From Sclerodactyla briareus (lineage: Eukaryota; Echinodermata; Holothuroidea; Dendrochirotida; Sclerodactylidae), in assembly GCA_026419785.1 (NCBI GenBank), contig JAODTK010004921.1:124001-188000 (forward strand): a stretch of 64,000 bases of DNA, given 5' to 3'. Below are positions 24,194 to 35,800 of this stretch, piece by piece. The notes under the pieces are model-generated. The model saw nothing but the letters and a program-made list of their open reading frames with translations. It did not search any database and was not told where the DNA came from. The position numbers and the translations under genes were made by a program. Positions within the stretch are counted from its first letter, which is position 1, and each line of letters opens with the position of its first letter.

Positions 24194-26257
24194 ATATCCT
24201 CGCGGTACCAATGCATGCGGGTACCATCAGTAAAGAAAAGATGTTTCCTTATGCTGTCGTGACAGTTGGGCAACCACCACTGACACTATCCCACAGTTGC
24301 TGAATCGCGTGTGAGTGAACTAACAACCTCTTTTGCAAGGTACCTCCCTATCGATTCGCATGCAGTACATCTCGTTTCGGTCTCATGGACTGCCTCCGCC
24401 TGCGCAGTGGCTTCACATTCCATATCGTGGCTCATACCGACGGCAAGTATGACTGCGAGGGGTATAGGGGTGGTTGATTTATAATCGTACAATCTATTCA
24501 AACGGATATTTTACATGAATTTTGGTAATTGTCTATTACATCTACCTGACTGACACGTCCACACATATGTTGTTTGACTCCACTTGAAGCGTTGAATAGT
24601 AGCGGTGTACCTTTACAGATACAGAAGCAGATGAGAAGCGGGGAGGGAGGGGGGGACCCTCAGAAATTGATAAGCACGATGCTACGCGACTGTCATTCCA
24701 GCGTATCGTAGAAACGGCATGGCACTAAACTGGCAGTATCGAGGAAAGAAAAAGAAGCTCCAATAGCTTCCCCACAAACTCTGGAAACGAATGGTAAACA
24801 AGGCCAGGAGAACTGAAAGCCAAAGTTGGAAATTCGTGATCAGAAAGGCGGAACTGTTCTCCGTTATGTGTAATGCGTTATGTGCTAGTAGTCTGTAATA
24901 AAAAACAACAACAACAACAAGACAATCGCGTCGCTGCCATGATCTACCACAAAGTAACAAACCATTACGATATAGAAACCGAACCTAACCACACCTAGCG
25001 CCACCAGCGGAGGGGGGGGGGCAACTTGCAGGTACTACTCCATCATGTGTCAGGGGTAAGTCTTCTGGAGCTATAGCCGGCCGGCGTGTACAGTTGGAGA
25101 AACATTACCCGTAGAAGCTTCACCCCATCAAATTCGTCCTAACGGTCACGACTAGTATCTCTGATGTTTCTAGGCCTGCTTGTCTCCTACTGGGCGCCAG
25201 GGCATCGGCCAGGCGCGGCTTTATTTTAACACTCGAAATTAAACAGCTGAGGTCAGTACTGCTCGTCTGATGCCGGGTCGTCGGCTATCCGCCGGGCGGT
25301 TGCCACTTCGTTTTAACGACTCCAGACCGGCATTCATGCATGAAATGTTCCAAACAGAAAGTTATCCATCCCCAAAGCAATGTGCTAGTTTCCGATCAGA
25401 CATCAGTGTTACTTCAGCCGATTCGTTGGCGAGACAATATACCGATGCCAACGTCAGAATTGATATTAATTTACTACTTCTCGATTTGAAACAACAGTGT
25501 GGTGTCCAGTGACCTGTAGGTCACTGGCCCATAAGGTGTGAAGTCTGAGAATATGGCAATCACATTACATGTGACTAAATATTATTCAACCATAGGAAAC
25601 TATTCATATTCAATATTCCATTGAGCAACGTTTAGTGTGGGGGGAGGGGGGAGGGGCATTCCGCAAAAGGGACCATCCAAACATGTGACCATTGGCCGTT
25701 GCTTGTTGGCATGTAACAAGCCTGGCTGGCAGAAAATGTTCAGAAACTACTTTTTCACGGATGACACGGTGCATCTATTACCTACTTTCACTTGAGATTT
25801 GTTTGACAAGTTACACAGACATTCCTTTATGACCATGACGGTTTTCAGTTTTAGGCTAATTTTAAAAATGGCAAGAAAAGAGGCCTTCACTGGTGGGGGG
25901 GGGGGCAACAGAACAGAGTGGGGGGGCGGTCCCAGTTTGTACGTTCAAAAAAGCTCTGCAATACGGAAAACAGTCAGTGACAAACCTTCCAGCAAATGTC
26001 GCTAAAATCGGCATGGTGTGGGAGTATTTCTATTCGCAACTCTTCAAAAACGTGGTGTAGCATTCTCAGCACGAACACCGATTGAACGATGTTCGAAATG
26101 TAACTGACTCCACTAGAACATAAGAAAGTATATTGACACATCGCACATATGTCCCGATTATGGCCGTAAGCAATACCACATTGCAACAGCTCTCCTTTGT
26201 TTCTCCCATGCAGCAAGGGGTGACTATAAGATACAAATGGAGTACTTGGGTTCATCT
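24194..26257. other. intergenic upstream of fucosidase copy B, no gene recognised
   Basis: Contains several G-runs (25011-25021, 25894-25905) and no recognisable exon or repeat family. Confidence 0.45.
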
Positions 26258-26286
26258 TATATAGAACCAGACAAGCACTATATAAT
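26258..26286 (+). promoter_or_regulatory. candidate TATA elements of fucosidase copy B
   Basis: TTATATAG (26258) and TATATAAT (26279-26286) lie 170-200 bp before the start codon. Either would place transcription start near 26290-26315. There is no direct evidence. An acceptor-like TCGTTCAG at 26427-26434 also leaves open a 5'-UTR intron with the promoter further upstream. Confidence 0.25.
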
Positions 26287-26458
26287 AATTAGGCACTAAA
26301 TCATAAATAAAATGAATTGAGGTTTCAATAAACATCACTTAACTAGAAGATTGTATAACTCATATCATGAGATAGTGTATTGTCGAGGAATATGTATTAT
26401 ATTACTATCATTCGATGTATTTACGTTTCGTTCAGGTTGCTCCACATCAAGAGGAAAA

Positions 26459-26867
26459 ATGTTGAACCTCCTCAAGGTCCTCTTGCTCTGTGTCACAGTC
26501 TTCGCGGTCGCGCCAGAGAAAATGCGCTTCCACAGATACACCCCTGATAACACAAAGAGCATAACATTAACCGCGATAGAAGATGGGCCCTACCAGGCCA
26601 ACTGGGACTCCATTGACTCGCGTCCCCTTCCAGGCTGGTACGATGAGGCCAAGTTTGGCATCTTCATCAACTGGGGAGTTTATACTGTACCTGCGTTCAA
26701 GACGGAGTGGTTCTGGAGGAGGTGGAAGGATGGCGATAAGGCCTTCGTCGACTTATGGAGGGGAACTACCCGCCCCGATTCCAGTACCCAGATTTCGCGC
26801 CCATGTTCACTGCAGAGATGTTCGATGCCAACCACTTTGCAGACGTACTGCAGGCGTCTGGTGCACA
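26459..26867 (+). CDS. FUCA: fucosidase copy B, exon 1 (signal peptide and first part of catalytic barrel)
   Basis: The ATG at 26459 opens [20 protein letters not shown], a typical signal peptide. An upstream in-frame ATG at 26351 exists, but the intervening residues look untranslated. [20 protein letters not shown] and the [16 protein letters not shown] stretch are the GH29 N-terminal signature. One T is missing near 26753, after which the frame continues as [19 protein letters not shown] and then [12 protein letters not shown]. The donor GTGAGT is at 26868 (phase 2). Residue 71 is Asn (codon 26669-26671), where the family has His in the FIHWG motif. Confidence 0.9.
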
Positions 26868-29800
26868 GTGAGTCAATGGAATGTATTTGGTTAGATCAGG
26901 CAGCATGTGATGTGTGACTGATATCGTTGTGGCACTTTATGGTCGAGGTCCCATTCAATTTGTTTCAGCCTAAATGGTAATCACACAAGATTCTATACTT
27001 GAAATGAATGAAATTTTTTTGAGCATTTTTCATTGGCATTCCTGGCATTTTTAAAGCTTTTAGAGCTTTGAACCGCGAAATGAAATGTGGAATTTACCAC
27101 ATCTCATCGGCCCACACGCAGTTCCCAAAATGAAGGTTTCAAAATGTGATCAAATAACTAGCCGTGATTAGAGCTGTATTGCTTTTAGGCATAAGTGGGG
27201 TCTGACGCACATGTACAGTGGTACTCACACCCATATCATGTCGTACTTTAGAACTGTGATGCCAGCAAGTAAACATTGCCAAAATCTATGTTCCAAGGTA
27301 TGTGGTCCTCTCGAGCAAGCACCATGAAGGTTTCACACTCTGGGGCTCCAACTATTCATGGAACTGGAATGCAGTGGACTGGACCAAACAGGGATCTTGT
27401 TGGTGAGTGAACTCCGCGAGAATAGTCTTTTTAAAGTGGGTCTCGCCAAGGCTGTTTCGAGGGATGTCAATATTGGGATGCAAGGAACTCGACTTTTGAT
27501 CTTTGGAGATCCAAATCTTTCAGCAAGAATATATTGCAAATCACCATATATTATAAATACAATAGATTACTAAAAAGCAATAAATTATTTTCGATGGTCA
27601 TGCAACAAACTTCATCCAAACTATAGCACGGGTGAAGAGCATGTTTCTTTTTTGAGATAATCCATTTTATCTTTGAGGAAATGGAGGACTCTCAAACGTC
27701 AGAGTATAGGCAGATGCAAATGCCGTCCATTGACTTCACATTGTTAATGCCGCAATGTTGTGTCTTATTGGTACAATCGAATCGGCAGACATTCGGTATG
27801 GGGATTGGTTTCCATAGTGTAATATATAGGAATTTCGCAACTTCGAGTCATATTTCCTGAACCATTATACTTTAAATGGGATTATAATAAAGCTGAAACC
27901 AAGGAGTGAAAAGTCTGAGTTTCCACGACATTATTGGAATTCCTCAAAAGACCTTAATCTGTTTGTAACGGCAAACAAAATCTTAAAAAGATGAGTCTTC
28001 AAACTGTTCTCGGAAGTTGCTATAATTTAGTTTCCAACGGACCTAACCGCTGTGGAAGATTGTTTCAGACCTGAGCAGCTACACAATAAAACGATCTCTC
28101 ACCCAAACGACTTCTAGAGGCAAGTTCCTGAAGTAGGCCTGGGGGGAAGAGGAGCAGCGCGACTGATAATGATATGAATATGATAATGGTATGATGTCAA
28201 AAGTCAGCGGGGTAGTCACACGTTTGACAGTCAGCCGCGTACACCAACATGAAACTTGACAATTTTCCTCATACTTATAGTGAAAACGGGATAAATTGGG
28301 TGTCCATTATAAAGAGTACGAAGAGAGGCAGTTTGAAAATCAGCCGTTATAAAAACAACTCTATGGGAAAAATGTCGTCTGTGAGGTTGACTATGTCACA
28401 TAATGTCAGACACACTAGTCTACAGTAGTCGGACGAGGCGGGTACCCCTAACCCTAACTTTTTGAATTCTATCGATTAGTGTGCCTTACACTCTGTGGCA
28501 TCGCAGTAGTGGAGTAACCCCGGATTGCAAGCCCGGGCTTAGCTGTTGAGTATGCGCACGGGGTTTGTTACCTTGAATTACGTACTGCATTATACAGGTA
28601 AGAAAGGATCCTCGTTCCTATATTAAAGCGTATGCTAATGTGTACTCATGTATTTCTCCAGGTGAACTCGCTGAAGCCATCCGTAGCAGGACGAAGATCA
28701 AGTTTTGGATTATACTACTCCCTTTTTGAGTGGTTCCACCCATTGTTTTTGAAGGACCATCGAATAACTACACCACTAGTGATATGTTGAAGTAAGTCAT
28801 GTACTCTGATGTAAGACAATTGGACTGAAGTACTCTGGATAAACCAAATTTCGTGGGTCAGTAACATCCTAACTGGGTGCATGGGAATATATTAATGAAT
28901 AAATGTCATGGATCAATATACGTCAGTTTCTTCCCTCCCCTTTGGGTTGTCTCTCACGGCCAGATGACATCACTGGTCTGTCAAACTAACCCCAGGATCA
29001 CCCCAGTCATGGATTATTCCACCCAGTATACAGTGGCACTGTTGAGTCGGCAAATTGTTGATACAGCTAGTAGGGATATCGCCAGGAATCGTCCGACAGG
29101 GAAGCGACGGGACCCCGACGTGGCTCCATATCGTATGCTCCGATACGGGGAACTCAACCTACCAACCTTGACCAACAACAATAGTTATATGGTCAACTCA
29201 TTTACCATTACCAATTTCTTTTTGCATGTCCTTCAATTTTCTCAACTTCTCTTGAAAAAAAGCTACTTCGTCGGAGATCTATGGAAGCGAGGAAGGGTCC
29301 AATTAAAAGAGGCCCAAAATGCAGCACTCCGGACGTGCCATGCGATTGCCTAGAAAAAATGAAAGCCCACTGCCTGGTGACTGGATCAGTCAGGTGGGGT
29401 GGTGAATCAGTCAGGAAAGTGTCACCTGTCATAATGGGAGAAAATGGCGGCTCCGCAACATACAAACACATCAGTTCATTGTTCAACAAAATAAATCAAA
29501 TAACGTTGCTGTTGGTTCTTTTTCCAGACGGTAATGAACCACGCTACACGAGTTGATCAGCAAGTACGAGCCGTATGTTCTATGGTCCGATGGGGACTGG
29601 AATGCCCCAGATACTTACGGAATAGTGTGTCGTTCCTAGCATGGCTCTACAATGAAAGGTTGGGGAATTAGTTGTTTTTCATTCACTGTATCTCGCAATT
29701 GATCAGTTTGAACTGAAGCAAGAGTGTGAGCAAGAACATTGGCGGACGGGGATGTCGGAGCCCCTGGCTAATAGTACCGGCTCCATTGCTTGGCTATAAA

Positions 29801-32800
29801 AAAAAAAAAAAAACATCAACACAACTTTGCGTTTGGCCATTTGCAATCAGTCACAATAGGTTCAATTCCCAATGCCATCATAGGCCGGGTTGCTTAGATC
29901 AAAATGAATTTGTTGTCCCCTTCTGTTGCTAAGAGGATTAGCAAGGAAGATTTTTTTTTTTTCTTTTTAATCTCACACCTCCGACGGTAGACAGTGTGAC
30001 GCGTACCTGTAAACATTATTTCGATAGGCCCATTATCCATCGAACGAACACTGTTCTCCCGTGCCAGCTCAGGCTACTAATAATGCTCAGTTTATAAAAA
30101 CTGCATGAAGGGACTAATCACGTTATTATTGAGATTTGTAGGCACACTAAACCGTGTAACTATCGGGGAGCGTGCACATAGTCATCAGGACAAACTACAC
30201 TGTCTGCAGACTGACAGTTGTGGTCTAAGAGGACGGCATACTGCACTCTGGGGGCACACGTGGCACGCACATCTCAGAAGAGCTTTCATATAGTTGATTT
30301 TCCAGCGATTTTGTAAACTTATTCAATATTCTCAAGATAAATCCAAGGTACTTCATATGCTGTGTTTGGCTATTGTTTATTCGCGTGTGTTTTATTTCGA
30401 CAAAATAGTCTGTTTCTTCTGCCAGGAAAACATGAAGTAGTTCAATAATCAGCTCGAATGATGAGAAAATTCATGCATTATTTTGTCGCATTTGTCACTA
30501 TTATATAGACCGCTCCTTAAACAGTAAGCTTTTTTTTGCTACATCACCATGGTCTAGCCCAGTGAAGGACTACGTAGTCGTCAATGACCGATGGGGAGAA
30601 GGCGACTCCTGTCACCACGCGGTATTTACACCTGCAAGGACCGTTACAACCCCGGTAAGATAACATCCTATATGAGGGCACAAAAGGAAAATGTGAATAC
30701 TTTTCAAGCATAGGTCTGGAATAACCCTGCCCGCACTCACAATATTGGGAGGGTGACCTTGCTATACTTGAACTGCTTACAGTAAAGTACGCTCTGTTAC
30801 ACTATTTTCATAAATGAACGACAACTTCTACATCCGAGTCGAATTTTGGTGTATTGGTTCTTTATGGAGTTATTAACTGATGTTAGGGTGGATATTTTTT
30901 CTCATGGGATCCCCAACCCGAACAAACATCTACTACAGTGTTTGTACAATGTGCTGGCTTTGTCCATTGGTAACTTGATATAAACTCATTAGCATCTGAA
31001 CTCGTAACAATTTATGTGGTAAGGGGAAAAATGTTACTATCGCTGTCTTACAATCATATCCACACACTCAACTCAAATTGCCCTGTTCTTCGAATCACTT
31101 GTCTGACCCATGATATTCTGGTACGGAATAGGTTGCCATGATCCAGCCAGATCACCTATTACGGATAATTTACATCAGAGCAGACAGTAGTCCACCGAAA
31201 AATTACCGTTCACTACAGACACACATCGATTGTTTACTTCCATAGCACCCAAGGCTGACCCCTCCAAAACATCCTGTGCGCCTAGGCCTGAGCACGCGGC
31301 GGACAAATTTGCATGCTATGCGATTTTCCCAACGAAATTGGAGCACGGAGACCTTTTTGAATAAAACGAGAAAATTGATCAATCACCAGAAGGTCAAATG
31401 TTGGGATATACACGTCGGCGGTTCAACAGCCTGCCGTCTAGTTTATTATCGATGTAAGTCCACACGGCCAATTTGACGGTCCATGCCATAGGGAGAGGTG
31501 TATGGGCGAGAATTCCTTGTCAGAGTTGCAGACAGTAGTCGTTTGATAATGATTTAATATAATTATTTTAAATTTTAATTTTAAATATTTCAATTAATTT
31601 GATAAGGATGAAGTGGTCAACTGAGATGAAATGGTCCGGTACGACCTCGGAGTCGAAATAGGTCGTGCATAGGCTACTGACCTAGCAATGACCCTGATTT
31701 TGCTGAGAGACTGATGTGATGAGAGGGAACTGTTCATTATGATAATATGAGTCAGTGCCTCCCATACCTTCCGTTCAGTTGCTGTAATGATGCGTCTTTT
31801 TGTGCTACATGAAGCTACACAGCTGTAGACAGCCTATTCTAGCCTATTCCAAATGTTCAATGATAGGTTACCTACTATAGTAGTAGAACTGAGAATAACA
31901 ATATTGTACTAATGCACGTTTCATCATGCTATGATGATTTTTTCTACATTTGATAAGAATCAGACACATCGTGCACGTGACTCATAATTCCCTGCGGTAA
32001 CGCTCTACTGATTCAAGTCGCCTTATGTTCATAGGGGTTCTCCAACCTCACAAGTGGGAGAACTGTTTTACCATCGATAGGGGATCCTGGGGGTACCGCC
32101 GTGATGCCAATTGCGCTGATTACCTGAGCATGGACGAGATCACACAACCCTTGCCGAAACAATCAGGTAATTCATCTGCTTGTAATTAGAGTCTTACTGA
32201 AAGTTCGTTAGCCTTATTATTCCCTTTCTGATTCCTTGACAAAGTCAGTACTTGATCATGTCTGGGTAGATCAGGCTCATCCTTTGTATGTGTGTTCCCC
32301 ATGATGAGAACATAAGACCTATGGTTTTGGGACAGGTCAGAGGTCATTTGAGGTCACCAGAGGTCAAAGTTGAAATTTGCTGTTTAACTTTCTTATGGGG
32401 GGGGGGGGGGGACCAGGAACTCCATTGTTTTCTGCTTCAGGTCGGTGGTGAGTCTTTGGGTCAAAATATGAATTTGTGAAAAGAAGCCGATTTTTGAATC
32501 AATTTTGGCTTGTAAACACGATAACTCGACCCCACCTAGATGGATGAAGCTTGTACTTGGTATGTGTGTTCCCCATGATTAGTACATGAACCCTATTGGT
32601 TTGGGATAAAGTCAGAGGTCTTCTGAGGTCACCAGCGGTCAAAGTCCGAGAACCTCATAAACACGATAAGTCCAGAAGGGTGGTCTGATCAGGTTGAAAT
32701 TTGGTGTGTAGCTTTCTTATGGGGAATACAGGAACCCTATTGTTTTTTATATAGGTCGGGGGAGTATTTTGGTAAAAATAGAAATCAGTGAAAAATTGAT

Positions 32801-35800
32801 ATTTGGGAAATTTTGGCTTGCAAACACGGTAACTCGACCCCACCTGGATGGATGAAGCTTGTACTTGGTATGTGTGTTCCCCATGATTAGTACAAGAACC
32901 CTATTGGTTTGGGATAGGTCAGAGGTTCATCTGAGGTCACCAGAGGTCAAAGTCCAAGAACTCATAGCACGATAAGTCCAGAATGGGTGGTCTGATCAGG
33001 TTGAAATTTGGTGTGTAGCTTTCTTATGGGGAATACAGGAACCCTATTGTTTTTTATATAGGTCGGGGGAGTATTTTGGTAAAAATAGAAAATCAGTGAA
33101 AAATTGATATTTGGGAAATTTTGGCTTGCAAACACGATAACTCGACCCCACCTAGATGGATGAAGCTTGTACTTGGTATGTGTGTTCCCCATGATTAGTA
33201 CATGAACCCTATTGTTTTGGGGCAGGTCACTAGAGGTCAAAGTCTGAAACCTTGTTAACAAGATAATCCTAAAATTCACGAAAAGACAATATTTTGGCTT
33301 GTAAACATGATAACTCGAATCGACCCGGATGGATAAAGCCCATACTTTCCATTTATGTGTGTTACCCATGATGAGTACATGAACCCTATTGTTTTGGGGG
33401 TCGGTGTAAGAGGTCATCTGAGGTCTCCAGAGGCAAAAATCTGAAAACCTCGAAATTTAGTGTGTAGCTTTCTTATCATAGTATAGGAACCCTATTGGTT
33501 GGTTGGGAAAAATGGGAAGGAAACGTGTCAGACGTTACCCGTTGCCCATAATGAGATGGTAAATCTCCCGTAGTCCTTGGTTGGCTATATGTTGTCAGAA
33601 AGAGGTAAAGGAATCACTTAGCCTTTTGGCTTTCTGGTGTTCTATCCATTCGACCACCCAACCAAGAAGAAGCATGCGCGTGTATGCGTCCAGCTTCAAT
33701 TAAGCCGGCTAACATGGCAGAAACACATTGGACGCTCAAACGAACGACTGGAATGAATTCTACCCAGCGACGTCCAATGAAATATTAGTTCCAATACTGG
33801 CCTCGAAGATGATGTCACCCACGAAATTGGGGTGGGAGTAAATTTGACCTTCTATTCTATATAGTTATAAAGTACACACACTAGAACAATACTTTCAGCT
33901 AAACAAAGGTGATATGAGAATTCATTAGAGCTAGCAAGCAAAATTCCCAACATTGAAATGGCCTGATTTCAGCGAAAGAGAAACTGCAGATATATTCAAT
34001 GGGTGCAAATTTGAAAAAAAATAACAAAATTGCAATTTATGTAGAGTTGCATACATGAGAATGGGAAATAATTTGAACAATAGGGACAACCCCACACAGT
34101 ATTTGGATTTATAAATAAAATTCTGAATGATTACATACAACTTCCTCATTGGCAAAGATCTGATATAGCCCGAAATATGAGCGTTTTTGCAAATATATCT
34201 GGCAAGGAAAGTAATTTAAAAAAAAATCTTTAAATGGAAAAAACAAACAAACTGACTTATCTATCGACGATATCCATCATATTTGTCCATATTGATTTTG
34301 TAACGAATCGAGATGATGCTTTACTCAAAACTTCGTGAAACGAGGGCAGGCAGTTGACAAAGTACCGTATTATCAAAAATAGAAGTGTACGAAAAGCGAT
34401 GAGGTTACAAAAGAACGAGACACACGTAGTGGCAATCAGGCATGGAAACGATCTGCCAGGGAACTTGTCCATTAGCCTATCTAACGTTAACTACGCTATT
34501 TACATTACTGTACTACACTACATGGTAGGCTAGCAGTAGTAGTAGAGGTAGTTTACAGTATGTGGCTGAGTAACGTCTCCGGCCGGGCGTTTATTCACAA
34601 ATAAGATGAAAAAAAAAAAAAAAAACATGGCGGTATCATCGATATTTCACTACGATTTGTGTGTATTCCTGTCTCTGGTAAAAATGCGTCACTCTGCAAA
34701 ATGACTTGGGATTCCATACGAAATACATACGACGCTGTGGACATAACTATAGCTTGATCGATCCCTGGGTTTCGTTTTTGCATACAAAACTACAGTTGTG
34801 GTGGCAACCTCTTATGAAAACTTTGGTCCTACCCATGATGGGCGGATCATCCCGATCTACGAGGAGAGACTGAGGCAGACTGGGGCCTGGCTGAAGGTCA
34901 ATGGAGGGCGGCTGTCTATGGGTCCAAACCAGGGACTGCACAGCAGATGAACCCTTGACAAAGGGAGATGGTGAGCCTGAATTACCATATAGCACAGGTT
35001 TCCCCCATGGTTGGGGGGGGTGGGGGGGGGGGATGGGGGTGGTGGGGGGGGGGGGGTGGGGACCTGGGGGTGGGGGGGGGACCTGGGTAATCATGGAGAG
35101 GCTGTCTATGGGTCCAAACATGACGACAGAATGATACCCGACCAAGGGAGGGTAGTTGGTGATCCTGAATTACATATAGCAAGGTTCCCCCATGGTTGGG
35201 GGGGGGGGGGGGGTGGGGGGTGGTGGGGGGGGGGGGGGTGGGGAACTGGGAGTTGGGGGGGACCTGGGTAATCATGGAGAGGCTGTCTATGGGTCCAAAC
35301 ATGGACTGCACAGAATGATACCCTGACCAAGGGAGGAGTATGGTGAGTCCTGACTTACCATATAGACAGGTTTCCACCATGGTTGGGGGGGGGGGAGGGG
35401 GTGGGGACCTGGGGGTGGGGGGGGGACCTGGGTAATCATGGAGAGGCTGTGCTATGGCTCCAAACCAATGGACTGCACAGAATGATACCCTGACCAAGGG
35501 AATATGGTGAGTCCTGAATTACCAATATAGCAAAGGTTTCCCCCCGGTGGGGTTGGGGGGGGGGGGCTGGGGGAACTGGGGGTGGGGGGACCTGGGTAAT
35601 CATGGAGAGGCTGTCTATGGCTCCAAACCATTGGACTGAACAGATATGATACCCTGACCAGGAGGGGATATAGTATGGTGAGGCCTGAATATATATAGCA
35701 CAGGTTTCCCCCCATGGGTTTTGGGGGGTGGGGGGGAAGGGACTGGGGGTGGGGGGGGGGGCCACATGGGTTAAACATGGAGAGGTGTCTATGGGTCCAA

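Larger units (their letters stand above)
32167..34795 (+). other. intron 6 of fucosidase copy B
   Basis: 2.6 kb; the 5' half is occupied by a ~305-bp satellite (32280-33480), then a SINE-like fragment near 33600-33660, then AT-rich unique sequence and an A-run at 34609-34625. The acceptor is AAAACTACAG. Confidence 0.7.

Noticed and set aside
26351..26917. 188-codon open frame taken as a complete protein
   Set aside because: Its first 36 codons precede the signal peptide, and it leaves the fucosidase frame after the missing T near 26753. Only 26459-26867 is exon 1.
28445..28460. CCCTAACCCTAAC, telomere-like
   Set aside because: Only two units within an intron; too short to mean a telomere or interstitial telomeric tract.
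28877..29353. 158-codon open frame in fucosidase intron 3
   Set aside because: Lies wholly within an intron with well-defined flanking exons and has no recognisable motif.
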